NCBI GenBank assembly: GCA_032622095.1
Contig: CP136061.1
Span: 255,889,582 to 255,953,581 of the forward strand
DNA from: Siphonodentalium dalli
Taxonomy: Eukaryota; Mollusca; Scaphopoda; Gadilida; Siphonodentaliidae
DNA: 64,000 bases
Direction of reading: 5' to 3'
Positions 12,396 to 23,282 of the stretch are shown here, piece after piece. The notes beneath the pieces are model-generated. The model ran no database searches. It had not been told where the DNA came from and saw nothing but the letters and a program-made list of their open reading frames with translations. The position numbers were made by a program, and so were the translations under genes. How positions within the stretch are numbered: position 1 is the stretch's first letter; every line of letters begins with the position of its first letter.

Positions 12396-12625
12396 GTAAC
12401 ATCCATTACCCTGCAGGGAGCCCCACACATATATAGAAGCATATAGAAGAGTGTCGTCTGCTCATGTTTGTCTGGGGCTCTGTATGGGTGAAATTATAAA
12501 ATTGTTAAAGAATACAAGAAAAAATTATTAAAATTGTAAAAAATTGTTAGGCCAATGCATTCTCTTATATATGCGAGGCGACCAATGGTCGACTCGCATA
12601 TATAAGAGAATGCATTGGCACAGGG
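12396..12625. mobile_element. MITE family B, partial copy 3' of the CCDC51-like exon
   Basis: Holds the family B centre (CCCTGCAGGGAGCCCCACAC and CTGGGGCTCTGTATGGGTG, themselves a hairpin) and one terminal hairpin ending GCATTGGCACAGGG. The other terminal hairpin is missing. Confidence 0.85.
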
Positions 12626-12639
12626 TTAAAAACTTGCCC

Positions 12640-13081
12640 AAACTTGCACAGAGGATCATCCTGATTGGTCAGTAGCCTGTGTTTCTGATGGATACATGAA
12701 CGTCGTTTTGTGGTACAATTCTAGATATTCTGAATTGTACCACATAAAATGTGGTACAATCAGTCCAATGTTACCAATGCCTAAAATTTCAGAACCACAT
12801 GTGAATTGGTTAATACCATGCATGCTATAGACTGAACAAACATATAACGGCTACCTGCCAATACTTATTTCTATTTAAGATAGAAAAAAAAAGTCTAATC
12901 TGAAAATGTTTGCCAGAGAGGCAACGAAAAGGAGTCCACGTTCAATAATGACGTCTTGTTTGAAGAGAAGAACTGTTTGGTGGAAAATCATACCACGCAG
13001 AGATAAAAAAAACTGGGCTATTATATAGAAGGTGGCAAGTCTGTCACTACAATTTCAACGAAAACATACAGTCGAATTACA
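12640..13081. other. Non-coding stretch
   Basis: Three copies of TGGTACAAT in alternating orientation at 12712-12768 form a small hairpin around CTAGATATTCTGA. Nothing else recognised. Confidence 0.4.
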
Positions 13082-13232
13082 AAATAAATACATGTAAATG
13101 CACTGCGCATCGGAGTGTATAGTCAAATTTGACCACAGAAACTGATTGTAGGGCTCCGCTTTGTGTCGTCCTACAATCAGTTTCTTTGTGGTAAAATTTG
13201 ACTATACACACCAATGCGCAGTGTATTTATTT
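13082..13232. mobile_element. Foldback MITE, ~150 bp
   Basis: Arms containing CACTGCGCATCGGAGTGTAT and AACTGATTGTAGG pair with the reverse complement at 13180-13232 over roughly 55 bp with few mismatches. The loop is CTCCGCTTTGTGTCGT. No clear target duplication is seen. Confidence 0.8.
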
Positions 13233-13446
13233 CTTAAATATTTATCAGTAAATTATTATTTTAATGAGATTGAGATGAAAATAAGAGTCAATGGAAGACG
13301 CCAAATATTTTATTCCTGAAAGATGATTATCTCTTCATAACTATGGAATATATAGTTTCTAGGGTCGAAAATAATGCGATAAATCAATTGGGAAATGTTT
13401 TTATTACTGTTTTTCATGAAATTGATTGTATGTATTATACTAGAAG

Positions 13447-13690
13447 CCCCCACCCCCCTTTTTCGTACGCCGTATTCCATGCCCTGCTATGAGGTACGCC
13501 GTATTCCGGCCCCTCTGTTAGGAGGTATTCGGTATTCCAAAAATACCGGTATTCGTACGCCGACCTTCAAAAAAATGAAGTTTTCATATATTTTTACGTA
13601 TTCCATATGGCTGTTAACTGGTATTCCGTATTCCACCCTCTGTGTTAAGTGGTATTCCATATTCCATGGGGGTGGGGGTGCGGGCCTCAT
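13447..13690. mobile_element. Non-coding element with GGTATTCC repeats
   Basis: C-rich start (CCCCCACCCCCC) and G-rich end (GGGGGTGGGGGTG) are complementary. The interior repeats GTATTCCGTATTCC-type motifs several times. A second fragment with the same end lies at 51107-51175. The modest antisense open frame follows the repeat. Confidence 0.6.
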
Positions 13691-13869
13691 ACTAGGAAAT
13701 TCGAAATAAAATCAATATTAATTGACAGAAGCTTTTCTGGACAGCGGTCTTCGATTCATATCTATTATTTTTACCCAGGAAACTATTTTAAACTTATAGC
13801 ATGAGACCGTCTTTAAGAAATGTATATTGATTTTGTTGCGCTCTATGGAGTATGAATACAATTAATTTG

Positions 13870-14033
13870 ACATTATGAGTGGAACGCGAAGTTCCATAGA
13901 CTGACATTATGAGTGGAAAGCGAAGTTCCAAAGACTGACATGAGTGGAACGTGAAGTTTACAGACTGACATTATGAGTGGAATGCGAAGTTCCACAGACT
14001 GACATTATGAGTGGAATGCGAAGTTCCACAGAC
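13870..14033. repeat. 34-bp tandem repeat, five copies
   Basis: Unit GACATTATGAGTGGAACGCG plus AAGTTCCATAGACT. The third copy is shortened and copies differ by a few bases. Each unit contains the short inverted pair GTGGAAC/GTTCCAC. Confidence 0.9.
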
Positions 14034-14088
14034 CTACTTTAAAGACATATTATTATTAAGGACTTATTTGGGTGCGTGAAACTGAGAA

Positions 14089-14580
14089 GTTAGTTTTCAG
14101 GCACTATACCAATTAGAGGAATGTAGCATTCTACTAACATCGCCAAACATCTCAAGCAAATCGACTGTACTACTCCATAGAAAACATCGTCTAAACTGCG
14201 CTCAATTGTAAATGTATACTTCTCGAATCAGGACGCAACTATCTGCGATAAACTAACAAAAAACAATTTTGTCATCGAGAGTCACTGAATTTAATTAATA
14301 TATAAGAATGACGATGTGTACTGTCAACTTGGATATAATATTTGTAAAAAAATAACTACTTTGAGCAAGGATTATTCTCATTTTCTATTTGATCGCCCAA
14401 CCAGAGTGTTTCACATCACTTTAAGCCAAAAGTAACACCCTTTTCTTATATTTACACCTACCTGACTGATTAGAAGTGTATTTAGGACCCACTTTCAACA
14501 ATATTCTGCCTGTTACATCAAGTACTCGTTCTCTATTCAGTGAGGGTCAGAATGATCATACTGGAGCTTAAAGGCCCACT
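14089..14580 (+). pseudogene. Truncated duplicate of the CCDC51-like locus
   Basis: 14089-14423 aligns with 10920-11248. About 100 bp on, 14525-14575 contains TCGTTCTCTATTCAGTGAGG and TCAGAATGATCATACTGGAG. These match the CCDC51-like exon near 12138-12183 (TCGTTCTCCATCCAGTGAGC, TCAGAATGATCGTACTGGAA). The intervening exon sequence (both membrane helices and the coiled coil) is gone. This is a local duplication that lost most of its coding part. Confidence 0.65.
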
Positions 14581-14875
14581 TAATATTTGAATGCCCAGAT
14601 CACATTATATACAACATATATAATGTGATATATCATTTGAAATAGGATGGTCTAAAACAATGTATTATCACTTATCCGGTGGAATAATGTTGTTTTTGTC
14701 AAGGTACCAACATGTGTTCTGTGCTTAATTTCTGGCAGTCTATTATTCTCAATGGAAGGGTAATAACTCTATCTCTTAGTGGCATTCTGGTGTAAATAAC
14801 GAGGGAAGTCTTGGGGCTGAATCTGAATCTCTATCACTTTGTGAACGCTTCTAGTCTACAGCTGTTCCATATTCT
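14581..14875. other. Non-coding spacer
   Basis: No gene seen. It lies between the truncated CCDC51-like duplicate and the tandem array apparently derived from it. Confidence 0.4.
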
Positions 14876-15415
14876 GAAGCATTCTCGTTCTCCATTCAGT
14901 GAGGGTTAGAATGATATACTAGAATTTAAACACATGAAGCGTTCTCGTTCTCCATTCAGTGAGGGTTAGAATGATATACTAGAATTTAAACACATGAAGC
15001 GTTCTCCATTCAGTGAGGGTTAGAATGATATACTAGAATTTAAACACATGAAGCATTCTCGTTCTCCATTCAGTGAGGGTTAGAATGATATACTAGAATT
15101 TAAACACATGAAGCGTTCTTGTTCTCCATTCAGTGAGGGTTAGAATGATATACTAGAATTTAAACACATGAAGCGTTCTCGTTCTCCATTCAGTGAGGGT
15201 TAGAATGATATACTAGAATTTAAACTCATGAAGCATTCTCGTTCTCCATTCAGTGAGGGTTAGAATGATATACTAGAATTTAAACACATGAAGCGTTCTC
15301 GTTCTCCATTCAGTGAGGGTTAGAATGATATACTAGAATTTAAACTCATGAAGCATTCTCGTTCTCCATTCAGTGAGGGTTAGAATGATATACTAGAGCT
15401 TAAACACATGAAGCG
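14876..15415. repeat. 60-bp tandem array derived from CCDC51-like coding sequence
   Basis: About nine or ten copies of a 60-bp unit containing CTCGTTCTCCATTCAGTGAG then AGAATGATATACTAGAATTT. The first ~35 bp match 12139-12173 of the CCDC51-like exon (CTCGTTCTCCATCCAGTGAG, AGAATGATCGTACTGGAA) with a handful of changes. One unit near 15001 lacks 6 bp. The last unit keeps ACTAGAGCTTAAA, closer to the single copy at 14566. Confidence 0.85.
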
Positions 15416-15466
15416 ATCAAGCCATGTCTGTTTAAAGAATGCTTACTGTATCCATAAGTAGTCCCA

Positions 15467-15765
15467 GGCTGGCCTGAGAATAAGGTGCCTGTCATTTGCA
15501 GAATGAGGTCCCCAGAGGGTCAATTTAGTGACGCTATCCCGCATAGTGGGCTAGCATCATTAAATTCACACCCTCTGGGAACCTCATTCTGTTTAGGCCT
15601 CATCTTCTCTGGAAAGTTTCTTTATTATAAAATTTCTATAGAAACATCTTCAGATAGATTTTATTTATTTTTTAATCTGAGTCTATGTCTCCCATAGCAG
15701 ATGCGGCCATGCAGAATGAGGTCCCAAAAGGGTAAATTTGGTGATGCTTGGTCGCAGGTGGCCTG
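15467..15765. mobile_element. MITE family A, copy 2, right end damaged
   Basis: Starts CTGGCCTGAGAATAAGGTGC. The first hairpin (15500-15592) is complete, with GCATAGTGGGC at its centre, followed by the family A spacer. The second hairpin breaks off near 15750. Confidence 0.8.
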
Positions 15766-15810
15766 TTACTTTTTGACACAACAGCTTAGGACTGGGCTTA
15801 CCTTTAATGA

Positions 15811-15828
15811 CCCCCCCCCCCCCCCCCC
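15811..15828. repeat. Poly-C run of 18
   Basis: Direct homopolymer, a likely length-error site. Confidence 0.95.
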
Positions 15829-16219
15829 ACGTGCAAACTCTCAGTTTGACTAATCTAACATCGAATTTTATATGAATCATGATGGTTATTATTTTATTGA
15901 AGAACAATAAATTTGTTTGTGGTTTATTATAGATCATAATATTAATATAAATATAGAAAATAAGACACAGATCATCATATAATCATCATCATTGTAATTG
16001 TCCCGAAGTGTCTAGTGGTGACGGTAGAGTGGCCGTGTACGGGAACAAATGAAGAGTCCAGATGATTTGATAAGTTTATATTTTTATGTCTCTGCCAAAA
16101 TTGCGGATAAGATGGATAACTCTACAATCAGGTGATAATACTGTAAAATTTCGTAATAATTTAGTGATAATACGGCCATATTTTGTTGAACAAAATGTTG
16201 ATAAATAACAAGTTTTGGG
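15829..16219. other. AT-rich non-coding stretch
   Basis: No gene or repeat recognised. Confidence 0.4.
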
Positions 16220-16365
16220 AAATATGATACCATAGTTGACAGTGGTTAGTATTATTTTTGTTGCAATAAATCGATACTGATAACTAAAGCGTATTTTGAA
16301 GAGATGTTGTTGTATCTTGATGGTATGGGGACCGTCTGATCGGACTGAGTACCTTTAATCTCAAA
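16220..16365. repeat. Left arm of a ~3.3-kb inverted pair
   Basis: Contains CTGATAACTAAAGCGTATTT and ends GAGTACCTTTAA. Its reverse complement recurs at 19484-19625 with high similarity. The AAAGGTACTCAA end is shared with the MITE at 32289-32787. Confidence 0.75.
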
Positions 16366-17589
16366 ACATTTATTAAACTCATATTAACCTTTTCCTTGCT
16401 AAAAGGATTCTCCCATTCAGTTATAAACGTATACATTGGAGTGGTATTTTGGAGACCTTTCGCAAAATCACTATTACGATTACGGATAGGATATATTGTC
16501 CCAGTAAGGTGAACACCATCACAATTTACCTACGATGGTTAATTGGTGAGACGGCATGTGATAGGGCCCGACGAATCGGCAATTTCAACATCGAATCGAA
16601 TCTCGAATCAAATCATGATAATGATTCGAAATCGAATCGAATCTCGAATCGAATCTGTTTAGTAGATTCTTTAGTAGATTCGCGGTACCGATCAGTTGGG
16701 GTACGAGCAAAAATGGGGGTAAATGTCAGATGATTTTATAACGTCAGTGAGATAACTCAGGTTACGAAGGAGGTTCATTAAACTTAATTCCTATGACATA
16801 ATATTAACAATATTTAATCACAGTTTAAAACAGTTTAATATATGATAATGGCGCGACACAACTTCATATTTTGTGCCACTACTGTCTGGCTACTATGCGT
16901 GAAGTTCGTGAAAAGTCAGCAGCTTGGAACTTTGGAGTCAATGGAGTCTGATTCGAGTCATTGCAAACGGAAACTCTTCTGCGCATGTACGCTTCACCCT
17001 GTCGCGCACAGCAGGCACACGCGATATCAGAATTGCGCATCGTGTCTTGGGAATGGCGCATACGCAAACGGCATTACAGAGAACTATATATAGTTTCCCA
17101 ACTTGGGCCTGTTCGTCGGAATGCTAAATGGTCAACAATATTCCATTATGATTTTTAAAGATGTTGGTCGAATTTGGAGACGATATAATGTTTACTTAAT
17201 ATATTTATATCGTTTTAATTTTGAATGATATATAATAAAAATATGATATTATTTGATTGAGCTGAGTAATATAGTATAGGCTTTTCTGGTAAGAATGTTA
17301 GATAACGAGATACAAATATTTCCCACCAGAAATCACTCGCTTCGGCAGTTGGGGCCGGGCTATATCGCGACATTGCTTATTTGGTGGAGGAAACCGTGTG
17401 CGTTACGATTATGGTACAATCGCAATGAACACGCGAACCATCACAGACCTATACATGCAAGTTGCACGAGTCGCACAGACGTTCCACGAGTAACCAGCGC
17501 TGGGACTGGGAGGCCAATATATATATGAGCAGTGAGCTTTTGGGCAACTTACCCTATACACATTGGACCACGAGGTTCCAGATGCACGG
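16366..17589. repeat. Interior of repeat family R, copy A (5' part)
   Basis: Includes a (GAATCGAATCGAATCTC)-type stretch at 16590-16665, inverted at 32055-32125 next to CGTCGGGCCCTA. 16840-17140 is relatively GC-rich and open in several frames, but I recognise no protein. Confidence 0.5.
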
Positions 17590-18350
17590 TGGGGAATCAC
17601 GTGGTTTCGAGTTGATGTGTACCACGCATTCAAAATGGCGGAGGCGTCAGCAAAATACAACGAGAAACGAAGAAAAGGGTAATATACTAGGAGGATATGA
17701 CATAGTACATAGTATTTTGGCAGCTACGAGCGTATGCTACACTATTTTTCAAACAAGCTGATACCTCTTGTGTGTCCAAACTCACATTTGTTTGCTCTAA
17801 CATTCTGACAAAAAGTCGTCAGTCGGAGGATTTTCCGCGATGTGTTTACTGGTGTATTCCACGAACATTTTCTAGTTCATGCTTTTTCTCTGCTTGGACC
17901 AAAATATTGTTTCTAATTTTATGTTTACTAAAATAAAGCAATGTAGTAGGCAAATTATTGGACCATGCTTTAAAAAGAATTGTATTTTCCTTGTGAATCG
18001 TAGCTTTTTCATTAGTGATGAGTGTACACGCTCCAATTAAGTGATGAGTTACCATGAACTTGTTCAGATTCGATTGAATAAATAGAGGACACCAACTGAG
18101 TCAACCGGCTTACAGCGAAATTTACAAAAGGAGTTCAGTAAATTTGGTCTGAACCGTCCATATAGGAAAGGCGCAGGCCTCATTTACTGGAATTTCGCTA
18201 TAAACTGAGTCGACTTGAAGATTATATATATATTGCTGTATTGGTCAAGCAAACCGCAGAACTACGGTACTGTTCAATTGGGGTGATAAATTAAACTGTG
18301 TACCCCAGATGTAAACATGTGGTTAAATTACATATAATTGTGCTACTTGT
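17590..18350 (+). repeat. Repeat family R, copy A core
   Basis: 17590-18262 aligns in reverse complement with 31281-31935, and 18235-18350 with 21075-21195. Those two pieces are contiguous once the LTR element at 21196-31280 is removed. A conserved ATGGCGGAGGCG start followed by about 44 nt and GGTAATA (17635-17680) looks like a first coding exon with a splice donor. Confidence 0.8.
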
Positions 18351-18419
18351 GCCAATAATGGTCGTTGATCACCATTTTGCAATGAGTGCATTGACTGTAT
18401 ATGAAATGTTTTGACAAAT

Positions 18420-18582
18420 TAATAACACGAAATAATGGCGGAGGCGACAGAAAACACAACGCGAAACGAGCAAAAATGCTATCAAATAGGATATGACATA
18501 TTACAGAGCATTTTGGCAGCTACGAGCATATGCTACAATAGTTTTCAAACAAGCAGATCAGATACCTCGTGCGTGTCAAAAC
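18420..18582 (+). repeat. Second copy of the first-exon-like unit
   Basis: ATGGCGGAGGCGACAGAAAA at 18435 and the following ~130 bp match 17635-17790. The splice donor position reads TGCTAT instead of GGTAAT, so it is lost here. The unit is interrupted at 18582 by the element at 18583-19460 and resumes at 19466. Confidence 0.75.
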
Positions 18583-19460
18583 CACACCGTATTACCGATC
18601 CGGATTATCACCGGTCACGATGCGGATCACTACCGGCCGAAAGTGGCAATTTGTGTAACGGTAGGTCGACTAAAACGTTAATTATATTATATATCTGAAT
18701 GTAACCCACACAAAGTTTGTTGCCGCCGTCTTTCTTACATACATTAGAAAATGGCCACGCCAAGAAAATATAAAATAATCGCCTACGATAACGTTAGAGG
18801 TAGCATATGTTACTAGGATCTAGTTGCACGTGGCCCATTATTTATCTTCATTGGCACAATACATGATGCAAATCCATGGAATTTTCTCTTATTTCTGTTG
18901 CGTATACAAGAATGTCCATAACTGTACAAAATGGCAATATGGTTTGTCAAGTTGAATGTAAATTAAACGCGTAGTATCGATTTCCATACTCATGGGTTCC
19001 AAAAAACAGGATGCCCGCCGGTACAGATCCGTACCCGTTCATTTCATGGGTATCTATGTTCAAAACGTCCCAGATGGCCACAAATCGAACATACAAACGT
19101 GTACATTAGGCGAATGACTTAGTAAATGGTCTATCTTTTCGTACCACGAGAATACCGCATAAAGAAATAAAACATGAACCATCCATATCAGCTACTGCTC
19201 GAAATAATGAAACACAATGGTAAACATGCGTTACACATATGAGAATAAGTGAACATATATTGTATACTTATCAGATTTATCGGCGTCCTCCGCTAGCCCA
19301 GTTACTCCTATACACGAAGGGAGAAAAAATTCACACCTTCCACAGAATGTAGGGCGAAAATGATCCAACTACAATGATGCCACGTGGCACGCTTTTGTCA
19401 AAACAGCCGGTAGTGATCCGCATCGTGACCGGTGGTAATCCGGATCGGTAATACGGTGTG
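18583..19460. mobile_element. DNA transposon-like element with 55-bp TIRs
   Basis: Terminal inverted repeats 18583-18637 and 19406-19460 match over 55 bp with about one mismatch, starting CACACCGTATTACCGATCCG. An exact 5-bp direct repeat AAAAC flanks both sides (18578-18582, 19461-19465). Removing it restores the family R sequence (TGTCAAAACGCACACTTGTT), as in copy A near 17780. No open frame of note, so it is non-autonomous. A 5-bp duplication occurs in Transib, but the CACACCG end does not fit that consensus well, so the superfamily is open. Confidence 0.85.
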
Positions 19461-19483
19461 AAAACGCACACTTGTTTAACGCA

Positions 19484-19625
19484 TTGAAAGGTACTCAATC
19501 CGATCAATGGGTCCCCATATCATCAAGATACAACAATAACAACATTTCTTCAAAATACGCTTTAGTTATCAGAATCGATTAATGGCAACAAAATAATACT
19601 ATACAGTTGTCGCCAGTTGTCGAGG
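19484..19625. repeat. Right arm of the ~3.3-kb inverted pair
   Basis: Reverse complement of 16220-16365 (AAAGGTACTCAATCCGATC through AAAATACGCTTTAGTTATCAG). Confidence 0.75.
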
Positions 19626-19682
19626 GAGACATTGAGATTTGTCACCCGCTCGAGAACGGAACAAATCTCAATGTCTCCCGAG
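19620..19682. repeat. Perfect stem-loop
   Basis: GGGAGACATTGAGATTTGT pairs exactly with ACAAATCTCAATGTCTCCC. The 18-base loop is CACCCGCTCGAGAACGGA. No T tract follows, so it is not a terminator-like signal. Confidence 0.85.
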
Positions 19683-19689
19683 AAGAAGG

Positions 19690-20387
19690 GCAACAACTGT
19701 TTTGTTATCCGATTATACCACAGAAAATATCCTTGCCATACACACGCACGATGTTGCACTGAGTGCTTTCTTTCCCGATTATGTATATTTTCAGTAACTA
19801 CTTATCGTCCCATAGGATTTCTGTTCCATAAACGATAGTCAAGCGTTTAAGCGTTTGATAATCCGCGTTTATTTACGATCATTTTGGTGGTCAAATCGTC
19901 AATATCGGTCCATGTAATGTAAACCATTAAGCCATATAGGTATATTCTCGTCTTCTGCAAGGCATATTCAATGTCGTCTTGTGCGCGCAATTTACTCGCG
20001 ATGTTCATTTCATAACGGTCTTCCCCGAAAGCTATTGGGAAGTTGTCAATTTCATTAATGTACATTCATATGTGTCAGTGCTCATGGCGATCCTCACATA
20101 AAATACTTCTATGATCACATTGCAGACATCGCGGAAGATAAGCGTACAGTACCATTCATCGGGTTTCACTAAATGCATGACACATAGCCCATGCACTATT
20201 ATAATTATACCTCAACAAACCAGTAAACATTTCTCTGATAGATACATAGTCCGTGTAATAATATCTTAATTATTAGCCCGTTTTCAATTTACCTCTAAGC
20301 TGCATATTCGCATAATTAGTGTTTGAGTTACTCTTATTTTAACATTTTTTGGCAACTTGTCCCCAAGTTAATCCCTTTTATATATAG
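19690..20387. other. Non-coding or unrecognised stretch
   Basis: A minus-strand frame of 72 codons (20065-19847) is open and not obviously repetitive, but it has no recognisable domain or splice support. I treat it as unproven. Confidence 0.35.
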
Positions 20388-20577
20388 GAGCTTTTCGTAC
20401 TGCACCAAGCGCGGAACTGTCTACACTTTGGTCGAGGAAGCCATAGATTCAGAAGACGCGGGGTCGGGTAATGATTATTGCAGGATATGCCTCCAACAAC
20501 ACGGATTACTTCCTGCAGATTTAGTACCCAGTATATGCACTTCGTGTAAAACAAACTATGATGGTGTGACCAATTAA
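20388..20577 (+). CDS. Possible terminal exon with a four-cysteine zinc-binding pattern
   Basis: An acceptor-like TATATATAG at 20379-20387 precedes a frame that runs to TAA at 20575-20577. Near its end it contains CRICLQ, then about a dozen residues, then ICTSC, a CxxC...CxxC pair typical of small zinc-binding folds (the ZAD domain is one comparison, but the spacing is short). An AATAAA follows at about 20583. I do not recognise the protein. It sits in the repeat-rich block next to family R and may belong to a transposon. A C2H2-like fragment lies on the opposite strand, 3' to 3'. Confidence 0.3.
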
Positions 20578-20619
20578 CAAAACAATAAAACAATGTTACA
20601 AGATTCTCTTTTTATTAAA

Positions 20620-20753
20620 TATAAAAACAACCAGAAACTTTAAATCATCTTTCCTGTAGCCACGTGTATGGGCACCGATGCCTGACTTCGAACCAAACTG
20701 CTTTCCACAGGTGCTACACAACACAACTGACTTGTTCGCAGGCATTTCATCTG
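20620..20753 (-). CDS. Possible exon with a C2H2-like zinc finger
   Basis: Read on the minus strand, an acceptor-like TTTTATTTTTCAG (about 20766-20754) leads into a frame containing LCSTCGKQFGSKSGIGAHTR. This is a C-x2-C...H zinc-finger shape whose second histidine is not at the usual position. The frame continues toward an AATAAA on the minus strand near 20610. Such fingers occur both in host genes and in transposon proteins; identity is unknown. Confidence 0.3.
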
Positions 20754-20949
20754 AAAAATAAAATCACAAATCCTGCGTAAGAATATTTTGGTGACATTAT
20801 TTCGTGTTATTTTATGGTACACTGCAGGAAAACATATCAAAGGATACATTAGTTGACTAAATTCTTTAGATTTATAGCAGTTCAAACAATTTAAAACTGA
20901 AAGCAACAGCTTAAAATCAAACGAATTTCAAGCAAAGATATTTAAATCT

Positions 20950-21195
20950 CGTTTAATTTGAGATTCGATGAACCTGGGTAGCTTATTACGATTTTTCACA
21001 GCCTGGGTACCTTTATCACAATTTTCAGAACCTGGGTACCGTTATCACAAAAAGAAGAAGAGAGAGTTACCAGTATATAGCACCAGTAGCATATATATAT
21101 AACTTTTTAAACCACATGATTTACATCTAGGGTACACAATTTAATTTATTACCCCAAATGAACACTACCGTACTTTGGCGGTTTGCTTGGGCCAT
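20950..21195 (-). repeat. Short tandem motif, then the family R copy B left piece
   Basis: AACCTGGGTA-type motifs recur three times at 20970-21045. 21075-21195 is the reverse complement of 18235-18350 and is the left flank of the LTR element. Its last four bases CCAT (21192-21195) are repeated after the right LTR at 31281-31284. Confidence 0.75.
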
Positions 21196-21661
21196 TGTAG
21201 CACTCCCCAGGTTCTAACCATTAAGTTGGAATTCTCGGAAACACGTTGATGAAATTTATTGTACAATTATTACAATGTCACATCAGGCGGCCACGGAGTA
21301 AAATATAATAACATGTTCTCTCGTCAACAAGCTCTGAACAAGAGTCCGCAAGAGTTTTAACAAGTCCCCGAGAGCTTTGCTCTCTTGGTATATATACGCC
21401 GAAATGTCAACGCCCCTAGCTCATCAAATGTCGTGACTTGCTGGGAACAAGTGTCGCTTACATCAAAGCAGATGGACAATTAATAATCTGCCTTGATAAA
21501 GCATTTAACTCCAAAAGTCAACGACCCATAATTATAGGTCATCCACTCAGAGCTATAATTCCCAACAATTCCGGACACCGGACTTTCAAGCTAAAGACAT
21601 TGAACTTTCAGCTAAAGTTAACCCTACTTACCTAACTCGTAGTCATCTCGATAGTGTTACA
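21196..21661. repeat. Left LTR
   Basis: 466 bp, TG...CA termini. A TATATATA box lies near 21390, downstream of a short inverted AGAGC/GCTCT pair. Nearly identical to 30815-31280. Confidence 0.9.
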
Positions 21662-22333
21662 TAACTCTCATCACCTTTTTCAAGATTTTTGTCCTAAGAC
21701 AAAAAACTTGATAATTCCGTGAGTGGAGATCCAAACTATCTCAATTGGAATACACATTTAACACAATAAAACATAAGTTTTAACACATGAATGTCATAAT
21801 CCGAATCGTCGATAGCAGGAATTGTTCCGAACAGGAGAATGGCACCATCCTGGAATATTAGCTTCTCATTCCGTGTTGGGAGTTAAAAGTGGCCTCCCTA
21901 TTAACTCCTTTCGTCCAGGCTCCATTCCGAATATCCAGCGATTCCAGATCCAAACGATAGAGGCGTCGATCCCATCGTCATAGCTATGTTCAAATAATCG
22001 CCTTGTGTCGGTACGAAAATTGGAATGAATTTCAATTTGACCTTGAATTCGGGCGACATTTGACAAAGGATCAATATGGTTTAATATCAAGGGTGTGACT
22101 TCCCGTCATGGCTTAAACCGCCTTGTTCGATACGAAAGTTGAATAATTTTCAACTTGATCATGAATTTGGGCATAAATAAAGGTTCAATACTGTCTAGTG
22201 GAAAGGACTTCATATACGTTGTGTAAGAACTGAAATGAATTATCTGGGTAATGTCAATAACGTTACAACACGCTTATACGTGTAGAACACGATTTCAACC
22301 TTGAAATGACAATCTAACCAATTCACATTTTAA
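21662..22333. other. LTR-element interior, left
   Basis: No protein similarity seen. The sequence immediately after the LTR (TAACTCTCATCACC) did not match a tRNA primer site that I can name. Confidence 0.5.
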
Positions 22334-23282
22334 TTTGGCTCCAAGCTTCTACAAATACGAGCATGGTACAAAACGATCTTGCACAAATGCTCTATCAACT
22401 GAGATTTTAGAAATCTTTGGCACGGCGTGTTAAAATCACGCATGTCACGTAAAAATCGCTATCCATTAACCTGGAATGCCAAACTAAACATCTCCATGTA
22501 TACCAGCATGTAACTTAATGCTCTATTACATAAACGTTTTACAACATCATTATCGCCGACAAGTTAAATCTCGTCATTTGTGTCAAAGCACAATTCCATA
22601 AACTTGGAATGCCAAATCAAATATCACGGGCCCCGTATTTGGGCATACCCGTCGAGTAATCTATAGCTTGTCAGCTAGTAACTCTAACAACTATCATGTA
22701 ACACCCACACCAATTACGGACATTTTACATAAATGTCAAATATTTCATATATAGTTATTCCTTGTGAAACAACGGAATAAAATGTACAACCCCTGAGACA
22801 ATTTGCTTTGGCTCCAAGCTTCTACAAATACGAGCATGGTACAAAACGATCTTGCACAAATGCTCTATCAACTGAGATTTTAGAAATCTTTGGCACGGCG
22901 TGTTAAAATCACGCATGTCACGTAAAAATCGCTATCCATTAACCTGAAATGCCAAACTAAACATCTCCATGTATACCAGCATGTAACTTAATGCTCTATT
23001 ACATAAACGTTTTACAACATCATTAGCGCCGACAAGTTAAATCTCGTCATTTGTGTCAAAGCACAATTCCATAAACTTGGAATGCCAAATCAAATATCAC
23101 GGGCCCCGTATTTGGGCATACCCGTCGAGTAATCTATAGCTTGTCAGCTAGTAACTCTAACAACACTATCATGTAACACCCACACCAATTACGGACATTT
23201 TACATAAATGTCAAATATTTCATATATAGTTATTCCTTGTGAAACAATGGAATAAAATGTACAACCCCTGAGACAATTTGCT
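22334..23282. repeat. Tandem duplication of ~474 bp
   Basis: 22334-22806 and 22807-23282 are almost identical copies, both starting TTTGGCTCCAAGCTTCTACA and ending near CCTGAGACAATTTGCTT. The few differences include CATTATCGCC versus CATTAGCGCC and an ACA insertion near 23163. Confidence 0.95.

Noticed and set aside
16842-17093. 83-codon frame with a signal-peptide-like start and several cysteines
   Set aside because: Other frames here are open too, no splice sites or family match, and it is inside repeat family R; could be re-examined with transcripts.
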